Positions 36,106 to 45,834 of a stretch of 64,000 bases of DNA are shown here, piece after piece. Position 1 is the first letter of the stretch; each line of letters begins with the position of its first letter. The translations under genes were made by a program, and so were the position numbers. The notes under the pieces are model-generated. The model worked only from the letters and a program-made list of their open reading frames with translations. It was not told where the DNA came from and ran no database searches. The stretch comes from Leptobrachium leishanense (lineage: Eukaryota > Chordata > Amphibia > Anura > Megophryidae): contig CM019064.1 of the NCBI GenBank assembly GCA_009667805.1, positions 106,676,328-106,740,327 of the forward strand, in the 5' to 3' direction.

Positions 36106-36710
36106 GGGTTACTCACAGAGCACCGAAATGACGCCAACATTTTGGTGTTCTTAAGTTCCCTGCACTTCGGGGAATAAAATTTCCCCACCCTGCAGTGAAT
36201 TCACTATTCACCACAGGGTCCCCAAAGTGCAAGGAGTCGGCCGCTGAATGCTGCCACCGCAAAACTGTTGCCTGCTGTTTTCAAAAGAACTACTGAACGA
36301 AAATATCTGGAATTTACATATAAGATCCTATGATTGATAATAAAAAGTTCTGTTACAGAAAAAAGAAAAACCACTATTAAAAAAAGGGGGGGATTTTGCC
36401 CAAAAAAATCTGAAAAAATGACTAAAAAGGTACTAAAAAAAATAAATCAATAAATAAAGACTTTTTACTGCAGATTAAAATAATAAATGGTTTATTAGAT
36501 ATTGCATAAAAACGGGAATATTTTTTAACATTGAAACCTATGGGGTTCGCTGATTGAAACCACCGAACATCAGGGCATTTCACTGCCATTTCTCTGCTGT
36601 TTGGTGTTCTCTGAATAGATTAACCATTACTTCTCTATGGGGATTTGCACTGCCTTCAAACAGCACCGTACTTGCTGGCAGTTCGCCAAACTTGTGTGTG
36701 AGCATACAAC
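36106..36710 (+). mobile_element. MITE of the 'GGGTTATTCAGAG' family inside the hAT (right end lost)
   Basis: 'gggttactcacagagcaccg', 'cagggtccccaaagtgcaag', 'gactttttactgcagatt' and 'ggtttattagatattgc' mark the family. It breaks off at a second hAT-like terminus. Confidence 0.7.
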
Positions 36711-37126
36711 AGAGCAGTGGTGTATTTAGGGGAGTGGCGGAGGGCAGGCCGCCCCAGGTACCAGTGATTATTGGGGGGTCATTAGGGGGTACTAGGAGGT
36801 GCCACCGTCACTGTGTGTCTGCTTTGAGCTGTGTTCTCAAACCACGAGCAGCGGAGCAGGGCGTTTGCATACGGAATAAAATCGAATAGAATAAAAATCT
36901 CCCTCTCCTCCCTCCATAGCTCCTGCCCTGCCCCGCAGCAGCTCTAGGAGAGGGGAGGGGGATGTGATTTGTGTGCAGAGAGAGAAGATGACAGTAAACG
37001 GCAGGTAAAGGGGGGGGGTACCAGCAGAATTTGAAGCCCTGTCTGCTTACTGCTGTCTAAAGTGGACCTTTCCTTAACCAGCACTGCAGTGATAGAAATT
37101 TGTCATTGAGCTGCCTGGCTCCTGGT

Positions 37127-37227
37127 GAGGCTGCGTGCGTGCAGGTCACGCGGTCTGGCCAGTCAGGTGGTACTGAGTAGTCTCAGTACCACCTGACTGG
37201 CTAAACCATGTGACACGCACGCACGCA
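37127..37227. repeat. Near-perfect inverted repeat, ~48-bp arms
   Basis: 'gtcaggtggtactgag' / 'ctcagtaccacctgac' around a 4-base centre TAGT, extended outward by 'gcgtgcgtgcaggtcac' / 'gtgacacgcacgcacgc'. Few mismatches. Confidence 0.88.
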
Positions 37228-37504
37228 GCTACCCACCCTTTCGTTAACACGGACTCTCACTCTATTCTGGACTGAACACCCACCGGGAAGGGAATCAAAG
37301 CCATAGTGCACCCTCTGGCAGTGGCAACCCACTGCTGACAAGATGGCTCCATGCACCGGCACAGCCGCGATCCTAACATGGCCTGGAGGGACCTCCTGCT
37401 GAGTCCGTACACAGTCCCTGCTGACTCTGCACACAGCCCTAATGCGGAAGGAGGCCGGTAAATATAGAATAAATAATTGCTGTGTGCTCATATACACTCG
37501 GTTT

Positions 37505-37905
37505 GCTGGGAGTTTTATTGCTGTGGATTCTGATACACTCATACACACTGCACATTGCATTTCTGGAATTTTTATTGCTGTGGATTCTGTTAAGCTGACA
37601 CACACCAAACATTGCATTGCTGGGAGTGTTATTGCTGTGGATTCTGTGATGCAAACTGCATATTACTGTGAGTTTTATTGCCCTGGAGCTCTGGGATACG
37701 CTCATACACACTGCACATTACTGTGAGCTTTATTACTGTGCAGTTCTGTGATATGCTCATACACAGTGCACATTTCTGTGGGTTTTATTGCTGTGCAGCT
37801 CTGATATGCTCATACACAGTGCCCATTTCTGTGGGTTTTATTGCTGTGCAGCTCTGTGATACGCTCATATGCAGTGCACGTTTCTGTGGATTTTATTGTT
37901 CAACC
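37505..37905. repeat. ~56-bp tandem repeat, about seven units
   Basis: Units share 'ttttattgctgtg', 'ttctg' or 'gctctg', and 'ctcatacaca' then 'tgcacatt'. Left units diverge more than right units, as expected of an expanding array. The frames open across it are a by-product. Confidence 0.88.
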
Positions 37906-38242
37906 AATTAGAGCGGCTGTGATCCAGTATACTTGACATGTGTGGCTGTTCTTTGTAAAAATGCTTGAATTTAAACATTTCATAATCTTATTTATCTCAA
38001 TAGATACATTTGAAATGGTATACAAAATATACAAGTAGGCACTTGGTATCCACTTTTAATATGAAGAGAGGAAAAGGCAGAGCTCTCAGAGGAAAAGGTG
38101 GAGCTTAAAGAGAAAGGGTGGGGATTAACCAGGAAGAGGTGTGCCCTTGACAGGAAGGGGTGCCTCAAATTTAAATTAGGGGGTGCACGAGTTTAGTCAG
38201 GCCTAGGGCAGCACAAAACCTAAATACACCACTGTGGCCAAC

Positions 38243-38600
38243 ACCTGAAGTAGGAAGCCTCTCCCTGTAAATCCACAGAGCTTTCACTCGGGGCAGCCAC
38301 CACACCCCCTAACCTGTCATAGGGGCTTCTCCAGCCCAGGCGCCATCTTGGATCAGGCCTCCTGAACAGAGTGGCAAGAAGCCACACTCCGCGACAGACC
38401 CGCATACCAGGAGATCCGGTGGAGGCAGCGGATTCCTGCGGCTATCCAGACCACCGTGAAGGAGGGTCACCTGTCCGGGCCAGAATGACGGACACCACCG
38501 CCTTGACTGCCCGAGATCGAGAGGAGGCACCAGGTGAATGCCAAGGACAGCAGCGGTCAGTCGAGTGCCTGACAGTTGCTGATCATGACATAATAATAAG
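38243..38600. repeat. Old dispersed repeat, right part
   Basis: Continuation of the 35442-35844 repeat beyond the hAT. GC-richer, with 'gcgccatcttggatcagg' and 'aggagatccggtggaggcag'. Open frames on both strands overlap, which argues against a gene. Confidence 0.4.
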
Positions 38601-38781
38601 TTGGTCATTTGTCCACCTAAACCAGTGCTTCGTCATCTATTGGGAGCTTCATTTTTACTATTGGGAAAAGGCCACAAAGAAGCCCATGACAACTCAGAAC
38701 TCAGGGCTGTATTAACATAAGGGTTATTGGAGCTGCAGTACTACCCATGCCCCAAAGTAGGCCTAGTAGAAACATCACTAT

Positions 38782-39688
38782 CAGGGTTTTCAAAGAGATC
38801 CGAATTGTGGCCGAAAGGTAACTGAACGCTGAAATTCAGCGTACGCTTACCTATCCTGGCCATTCGGCTATCCAGAGAGCAGGCAGTTCACCAAATTTTT
38901 GCGAATTGTCTGCACTTCCGGTCCCTGTTCGTTGCCTGTTCGAGGGGAGTGAAATCCCCATAGAGAAGCAATGCTTCATCTATTCAGAGAACATAAACCA
39001 GCTGAGAAATGTTGCCGAAATGCCCTGCCATTCAGTGGTTTCATTCGACAGGTTTATTAAGGTGAATCCCATAGGCTTTAATGTTAAAAATATTCCCGTT
39101 TTAATTCAATATCTAATAAACTGTTTATTATTTTATTCTGCAGTAAAAAGTCTCTTTATTTTTAGATTTTTTAGGATCTTTTAGGCATTTTTCGGGATTT
39201 GTTTGCGAATTTGTTTTCCCGTTTTGTTTTTTTAAATTCTTTTTTCTGTAACAGCCATTTTTATTATTATTCATTGGATTTATATGGAAATTTCAGACAT
39301 TTTCATTCTGTAGTTTCTTTGAAAACAGCGTTTCACTTTTCAAACATTCAAGCGTACTGTGGGGTTTTTTTTTCACTCCATTTGTCTGCGGTGTCGGGTT
39401 TTTCCGGCAGCTGCTCTGCGCTGTGATCGGCTCCTGCTCGGGTTTCTCCGACGTATTCGGCGGGGTTAATCCAGATGTTTTTTGCGGGTTTCGGTGTGCT
39501 TTCGCTGGGTTTTGCAGTGAGTGTTCGTCGGGTTTGCGGCGGCTTTTCCCTGCACTACAACGGCCCTGTGGTGCTTGCTGAATACACCGCAGAGTCACCG
39601 AAATGGGATAGCCAAATCGCACCGAATTGAAGAGAACAAAAAGTCACCGAACGTGCGGTGACTTTTCGATTCTCTTTGAATAACTCTG
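38782..39688 (-). mobile_element. MITE 'CAGGGTTATCC' family, minus orientation (907 bp)
   Basis: Ends 'cagggttttcaaagagatcc' and 'gattctctttgaataactctg'. Interior in reverse order: 'cattcggctatccagagagc', 'aataaactg', 'ctgcagtaaaaagtctcttt', then 'aaaagtcaccgaacgtgcgg' hairpin at the right end. Clear member of the 18519 family. Confidence 0.85.
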
Positions 39689-40530
39689 TAGGTCATCTCC
39701 AATTACAGGGATGGGGCAGTGTGGTAAAATGGGATGTGAGAAGAATGGAGCAGATAACACTGAGAGGTGATAGCAATGGAGCAGAGGAAAAATCTTCAGC
39801 TCCATGTCCATAAAACCCTTAATCCTGGAATGCCTGAACCATTGGGAAAAACCCATTTTCTAGTGTGTGCTGTTTGTGTGCATAATCCCCTTCTTATTCT
39901 GAAACATAGTTTAAGAATTCGTTCTATAGGATTCTACACATTTTCCCATAATGTTTACTTATAGTATGTGTCTTGCGCTCATTTCACACCAGGTTTACTT
40001 TCGGAACACATCATTTTAATTTTATGGTCTTTGACGTGCAGAAATAAACAGTGCTGGGTCACACGCAGCTTCCATATCACTCTTATATCTACATGCCAAA
40101 TTTCCAATGCCAGAATTGCACTATCCAAAACATTTTTGTACCCTTTACATTTAATTTGGGTTTGAATTAGTTGAAAGCTGTTAAATGTGCATTTTTGGAA
40201 AGGCTCTCTATGTTATTATCTATTAGTAATCTACCAGGCTCTTAAGAAAAGGACAACAAAAATAAATATGTATCTCTATGATAGCTAAACGACCTTCTTC
40301 TGCATGATTCCACAAATTTACATTGTGACCTTAAAATTAGATATGCTGTGGGAAAAATACAGCAAATCCACTGTGTTTTACTTTAGCACATTTTCCTGTG
40401 TTTTTGCCATCAGCTGGCAATTTGGTTTTAAAGTTGTCAAGGTCTCTGCATTTGCTTGTAAATATCATTTCTAAGTATTGGAATGTAGAACTTGTTCTCA
40501 GTACACATTTTGTCACACCTATAAAAAAAG
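39689..40530. other. No recognised feature
   Basis: Unassigned AT-rich DNA. Confidence 0.5.
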
Positions 40531-40531
40531 C

Positions 40532-40877
40532 CTGACATATGGTACTTCAGCAAAAAAAAAAGAGAACACAAATATAAAGGGATGCCTAGCATTTGGTAGT
40601 GAACTGCTACACATGTATTTTTTTTTTTTTTAGAAAGTTTTTTACCAGGAAGGATACACTGAGATTTCTCTTGTTTTCTAGTATATCCTGGGTGGAGAGT
40701 ATGTGCTGTTGGGTGTCTTGCCCAAGGACTCTCACTGGAGAGGTGCTCTTGCCGGGATTTGAACCTGTGTCTTCACAGTCATAGAGCGGTGATGTTACCT
40801 CTACTCCACTACCAAATGCTAGGCATCCCTTTTTATTTGTGTTCTCTCTTTTTTTTTTCTGAAGTACCATATGTCAG
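40532..40877 (-). mobile_element. tRNA-SINE sitting between ~70-bp inverted repeats
   Basis: Outer arms 40532-40603 ('ctgacatatggtacttcag', 'gggatgcctagcatttggta') and 40805-40877 ('taccaaatgctaggcatccc', 'ctgaagtaccatatgtcag') are inverted. Between them, on the minus strand, is the SINE: 'ggagtagaggtaacatcac' (A-box region), GGTTCAAATCC (B box, about 40761), 'gggcaagacaccca', tail to 'ccttcctggtaaaa'. Confidence 0.82.
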
Positions 40878-41539
40878 CCGGTATTTGCAGACTGTTTTGA
40901 TAAGCCAGACAGTATCAGACAGTCTGCTCCATCACTGTCCAAACATGTGACAAGTAGCTAAATAGGTGCTCTGTGACAGTTTCAGTATATTACAACTATT
41001 GGAGTTTAAATATATTAATTATTTAAACTGAGGTTTATTGAATACAGTATCAGTGTGATACAACAGTGCTAGGGTTGAATATAATAAGAATCGAAAGGAT
41101 GCAATTATGCAGTGCAGCGTTTAGTAGAAGTGTAACTATCTCCAGGCAAGTACCTTAATAACAAATATTGGTACGATGAATTGCTATACAATGCAAGCTT
41201 ATTACAATGTGATAATCAATTCATCATTTGTTTAATAAAAATACTTTAAGCACTTATGCATATTGTTTTTTCTCTTCATCAGTTAAGTAAAACAAATCTT
41301 AGAATCAAATAAAAGCATTGTGCGATACACTGTGTGATCAGTGTAAACACAGAAACAGGGCACCACGTTCGGACTGTCACTCACATCTTACAGAACCCTC
41401 TATGATCTGCTCTGGTCTGTTGGCTTGAGTCAATTACAGCCTTTTTTCCCTCTTGTTTTCAGTTATCCTTCAAGTGCAAACTCAAAGAAATAGAAATATC
41501 TCCACGGTGTAATGTGAGAACCATGAGCATGCACTTTGC
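40878..41539. other. No recognised feature
   Basis: AT-rich; nothing identified. Confidence 0.5.
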
Positions 41540-41547
41540 CTCCATAT

Positions 41548-42480
41548 TAGACTTGTGCACCGATTTTTTTTTTCCGTTACATTCGGTTCGGTTCGTTCAG
41601 ATTTTGTAAATTTTAGTTTCGGCTCGTTTCGGCCAATTTCCGTTTCGGTTCGTTTTCGGTTCATTTTTGTATCGACTTTTTTTTCGTGTTTTTCGGAACG
41701 TCTGTTCTCCTCGTTTCAAAGTGTCTATTCGTTTTGACGTAAACTAATGGTTTTTCGGATCCGATATTTCTGTCGATACGATAATTCTGCCATTGAGATT
41801 TCTCATGTTTTACAAGAAGGATACATTGAGATTTCTCTGGTTTCCCGGGAAGGATACATTGAGATTTCTCTGTTTTTACAAGAAGGATACATTGAGATTT
41901 CTCACGTTTTACAAAAAGGATATATTGAGATTTCTCTGGTTTTCTAGGAAGGATACATTGAGATTTCTCTCGTTTTACAAGAAGGATACATTGAGATTTC
42001 TCTGGTTTTACAAGAAGGATACATTGAGATTTCTCTGGTTTCCCAGGAAGGATACATTGAGATTTCTCATGTTTTACAAGAAGGATACATTGAGATTTCT
42101 CTGGTTATACAAGAAGGATACATTGAGATTTCTATGGTTATACAAGAAGGATATATTGAGATTTCTCTGGTTATACAAGAAGGATACATTGAGATTTCTC
42201 TGGTTTTCCAGGAAGGATACATTGAGATGGGAATGATGCAAAATTACAGAATCAGCGATATAACCGAAAAATACGATGTCCGAAATTACTGAAATGGAAC
42301 CGAAATCAGGATTGGAGCCGAAATCACGAATGGAACGAAAATGATTTTCGATTTTACACATTTCTAGTCCATTCGAAAACTCCGAAAAGTTTTTGTTTTG
42401 TTTCGGAAATTTGTTTGGATCTGCCGTTTTCGGATCTTAAAATTTTCGGAAAATCGTCTGAATCCGAACGCACATCCCTA
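41548..42480. mobile_element. hAT element (933 bp) with perfect TSD CTCCATAT, carrying a minisatellite
   Basis: TSD CTCCATAT at 41540-41547 and 42481-42488. Ends 'tagacttgtgcacc' and inverted 'cgcacatcccta' (TAGNNATGTGC-type). Subterminal 'ttcggttcggttcg' on the left and 'ccgaaatcaggattgg' type sequence on the right. The centre is occupied by the 33-bp array. Confidence 0.9.
41790..42229. repeat. 33-bp minisatellite, about 13 units, derived from a SINE tail
   Basis: Unit is 'atacattgagatttctctgg' followed by 'ttttacaagaagg', with variants 'tttcccaggaagg' and 'ttatacaagaagg'. The unit equals the terminal tail of the window's tRNA-SINE ('ccaggaaggatacattgag', 'atttctcttgttttc'). Because 33 is divisible by three the array stays open in frame (YKKDTLRFLWF repeated), which is not evidence of a protein. 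Confidence 0.95.
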
Positions 42481-42488
42481 CTCCATAT

Positions 42489-43399
42489 TGTCAAATAATA
42501 CCTTTACCATGTCCATAACAAACATATATAAAGTGGGTTCCTTAACAATAATAATAACTTGACCTACCCAATTTGGTCTGGCTGACTGTTCCTGTCTTTT
42601 AATTTTAATTCAATTTGTTTCCCATATTTCACTTTTTTTTCTACATCCGTCAAAAAAACGGACCGTGTGGTGTCTACAGTATCTTCCATCAGTACGTACG
42701 TCCATTATGCACGCATGCAGAGTGCACTCAGACTACGTTCGTCTAACATTAGCCTAAACTCAGTAAAACAAATTAGGTCTGAGGAAGAGATTCTATGCAT
42801 CAAGCAGTGATAAAACAGGGCGAACAAGGTCAGATTATAAATCACTCTTTTTTATTTCGCCATTTATTAAAAATGAAGGACTATTGAAGTAGCTGGGAGC
42901 TAAATTATATAATTAATATTAAGTAACATTAAAACGAGAACCACATAGTCTTGCATGGTACCCTTTCCTATTTTAACATTTACATGGGTGGTGAAGTGAT
43001 TTATGTGTTATGATACCGGTATATGTCTTCTAGGACCCCTATGAACCAGCTAGGACTGATAGTTTGACATCAATATTCTACACCCATAAGTATATGGCGT
43101 TGTATCCTGGCAACATGGGGCGTTTCCCTGCAGAGGGTCCTAATGACTCTCTATTACCAGTAAGAGAGCTCCAAATGTTATATTATCCCATGCCCCATTT
43201 GTTTGAGATGAGGGCAAAGTTTTAAAAGTGAAGTTTTGGGCCAGAAGAAACCACCTGTCTAAAACCAAATTCCCCAAATCTAAAATTGAGTGCAAGAGAG
43301 ATACCTAAATCCACCTGAAATAATATTAACAAGTCTTTTGTGCCGAATCTATATTGGCAAATATTCAGAAAGTGCCAACTCTACAACATAAATACATTT
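42489..43399. other. No recognised feature
   Basis: Unassigned AT-rich DNA. Confidence 0.5.
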
Positions 43400-45560
43400 G
43401 ATTTTGGAATATTATTAAAATTTCCAACCTTTCTTTCTCCTCTGGCTTCTTTCCCTTTGCCTTCAACATGCTTTGATCACATCCAATCTACAGAATCCTT
43501 CTCTTGACTCTACTTCCTTCTCTGAGTACCATCCCATCTCTTTACTTCCTTTCGTCTCCAGAGTCCTACAACACTTGTTCTTAAATAGGGATGAGCTGTT
43601 TGGTTCGATCAGTTTGGAGTTCGATTCGAACATTGGCAGTTCGAAAATTCACGAACTTCGAACTTTTTGGCGTGTTCGGTTCGAGTTCGATTTTTTTTTG
43701 AAAAAAGTATAAAAAAATGCTTAAAAAAATACAAAAAAATCTAGAAATAAAGAGACTCTTTACTGCAGAATGTTATAAGCAACGGTTTATTAGATATTGA
43801 ATTAAAAAACTACCTAATGTCTAGGTGCAAAGATTCTCACCTCTAAATGACCTGTGCTCTCAAACGGTGTAAACAACAGGTGTTTAATTAGTGTTTGCAA
43901 ATAACATGTGCTTCTAATTAGTCTGGTCTCATGAATTTGATACATATTTGATACATTGCCTGCAGACTGGGTGTGGCCTGCACATGTATGAACAAACACT
44001 GTGCTTGTTCTGAATTCTATGAAGTGTTCATTTCTACTATGTGATCCTCTGATATGCTGTTTAACCCCTTAAGGACCAGGGCTCTGTAAAGCCAATCATT
44101 AATGATGTAGATGTTACGTCATTTGTCATCAAGGGCTTAATAAAATCTTTATCACACTCCTTAGATTTAAATGTAATATTCCAGTATTTGTATGTCATGT
44201 ACCTCTCCCGAAGGGCCTATGTGAGCATACAATTATTATTGTGTTAGAAATGTCTATCATAAAGCGTACAAGCTGAGTCCCTAGAGTCTCTGACTATCCA
44301 TTGTCATATATACCTTGCTTTAATACATATAATACATTCCCTCATCTAACAGGATAGTAGCCAGTCCCTGTGCATTTTACCCCTTAAGGGTGGCTAGGTG
44401 TCGTGTGTGGGTCTCTGATGACGATGTTTCTATACATCCTACAAATCCGCCACTTCACGGGCAGGTTATGGGGACCTCCTAGGCACGATATTTGAAGGAA
44501 TTTTTCGTTTTTATTTTTAACCCTTATTTTATGGAAAACTCACTGTTCCTTTAAAAATGTCTTTTTTTTTAAATGTTTTGTCCTTGTTTCCTGTCCCCCA
44601 GGGCACTACCCGGACCCCATACACCTTTTATGGCAAATATCTTGCATATATGCCCTCTTGGAGGGCACTCTAAAAAAAAAAAATCTAACTTTTGAGTCCC
44701 ATTGACTTGCATTGAGTTCGGTTCGAGTTCGAACTCGAACTTTTGAAATTGTTCGAGTTCAAATGCGAACCGAACACGGGGGTGTTCGGCTCATCCCTAT
44801 TCTTAAACTGGCTTGCTGTTTTCCTCAAATCTTGAGAAATGAGTCTGCTTTTCGCTTCCGGTACTCTACAGACCAGAGACTGCCATGATCAAAGTGACTA
44901 ATGATTTAGTTGCTGCTAAATCCAAATGTTTTTCCCTCCTTCTTGATCATTCTGCTGTTATTGCTGTACTTGACCACTTGCTTCTTCTCCTCACCCTCAG
45001 CAAACTTGGTCTCAGTGACATTGCTTTCTCCTGTTTCTCTCACTGATCTTTTAGTGTCTCCATGTAAGGCTCCTCTTCCTTAGGTACCTTTTTCTGTCAG
45101 ATTACCTCAAGGTACAGTTCTAGGTCCCTTTTTCTTCTTCCTCTACACATCGTCTCAAGTGATCTAATTTCTTCCTTGGGTTTTCATTATCACCGTTACC
45201 CTGATGACACCCATATTTACCTCTTTGCTAAATACCACTGGATGCATCTGTTGCAGGACTCTGCTAAAATGCTCATCCTTGCTCTTATTGTCTTCCATCT
45301 CAACTACTGTAACCCTCTTCTCTTTGGTCTTAAATGATATCACATTATCCCTCTACAGTCTATATTGAACACCTCTGCTAGACTCATCTACCTCACATCC
45401 CTTACGACTCACACCTCACCCCTTTGACAAACTCTTTGCCGGTTCCCTGTTTCTTTTAGATTTACAGTACTCAATTCAAAATATTGGACCTGACGGAGAA
45501 AGGACCAAGCCCATGCCTACATCACCTCCCTTATTTTCAAGTATGTTCTATCCTAGTCAC
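43400..45560 (+). pseudogene. Degenerate CR1/L2-like LINE reverse transcriptase, split by a hAT
   Basis: Left of the hAT: SFSEYHPISLLPFVSRVLQH, the NYRPISLLP block of the RT N-terminal region. Right of it: PQGTVLGPFFFFLY (PQGSVLGPLLF block), YPDDTHIYLF (the catalytic YADD box, here PDD), LNYCNPLLFGLK and further tail. The protein is broken by many stops and frame changes, and parts of the fingers domain are missing. Strand and order agree on both sides, so it is one old insertion later split at 43586. Related to the tail at 1590-1990. Confidence 0.82.
43586..44799. mobile_element. hAT element (1,214 bp) with perfect TSD TTCTTAAA
   Basis: TIR 'tagggatgagc' and inverted 'gctcatcccta'. TSD TTCTTAAA at 43578-43585 and 44800-44807. 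Subterminal regions on both sides repeat 'ttcggttcgagttcga' motifs, probably transposase-binding sites. The interior has the module 'aaagagactctttactgcag'/'ggtttattagatattgaatt' also found in the CAGGGTTATCC MITEs. No transposase ORF. Confidence 0.93.
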
Positions 45561-45602
45561 TCTGTTCTGCCTGGGATGATGCACCAACTGGCTACTCCTG
45601 AC

Positions 45603-45834
45603 ACTCTAATGATAATTTTCTTTATTGTTATTTTCAGCCAAAACAGGAGTCACAAATAAAAAATGTAAAAATTATGGCAAAGGTTATGATGGCATGGCAA
45701 CGTTTCAGATTTGTTGCCTTAAACATGTTTGATTAAAGCAATAGAGCTAAAATGTTGCTGTCGATTGCCATGATTTTTTATTTGTGACTTCTGTTTTGGC
45801 TGAAAATTACAATTAAGAAAATCTTCATTAGAGC
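45603..45834. repeat. Inverted-repeat element, ~85-bp arms
   Basis: 'tctaatgataattttcttta' with 'ttttcagccaaaacaggagt' on the left mirrors 'cttctgttttggctgaaaat' with 'aagaaaatcttcattaga' on the right. The loop is about 60 bp. No TSD apparent. Confidence 0.8.

Larger units (their letters stand above)
35853..38234. mobile_element. hAT element (2.38 kb) with perfect TSD TGGCCAAC and internal passengers
   Basis: Ends 'cagtggtgtattttgg' and inverted 'aaatacaccactg'. TSD TGGCCAAC at 35845-35852 and 38235-38242. Inside it are a SINE tail (about 35985-36050), a 'GGGTTACTCACAGAG' MITE (36106-36710), a second copy of the left terminus 'cagtggtgtatttagg' at 36715, a ~100-bp palindrome (37127-37227) and a 56-bp tandem repeat (37505-37905). 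No intact transposase. Confidence 0.87.

Noticed and set aside
37442..37911. Open frames with repeated peptide over the 56-bp array
   Set aside because: Different units are in different frames and the array is inside a hAT; no gene structure.
41790..42229. CRISPR-like array of regularly spaced repeats
   Set aside because: Units are contiguous with no unique spacers, and the context is a vertebrate genome; it is a minisatellite.
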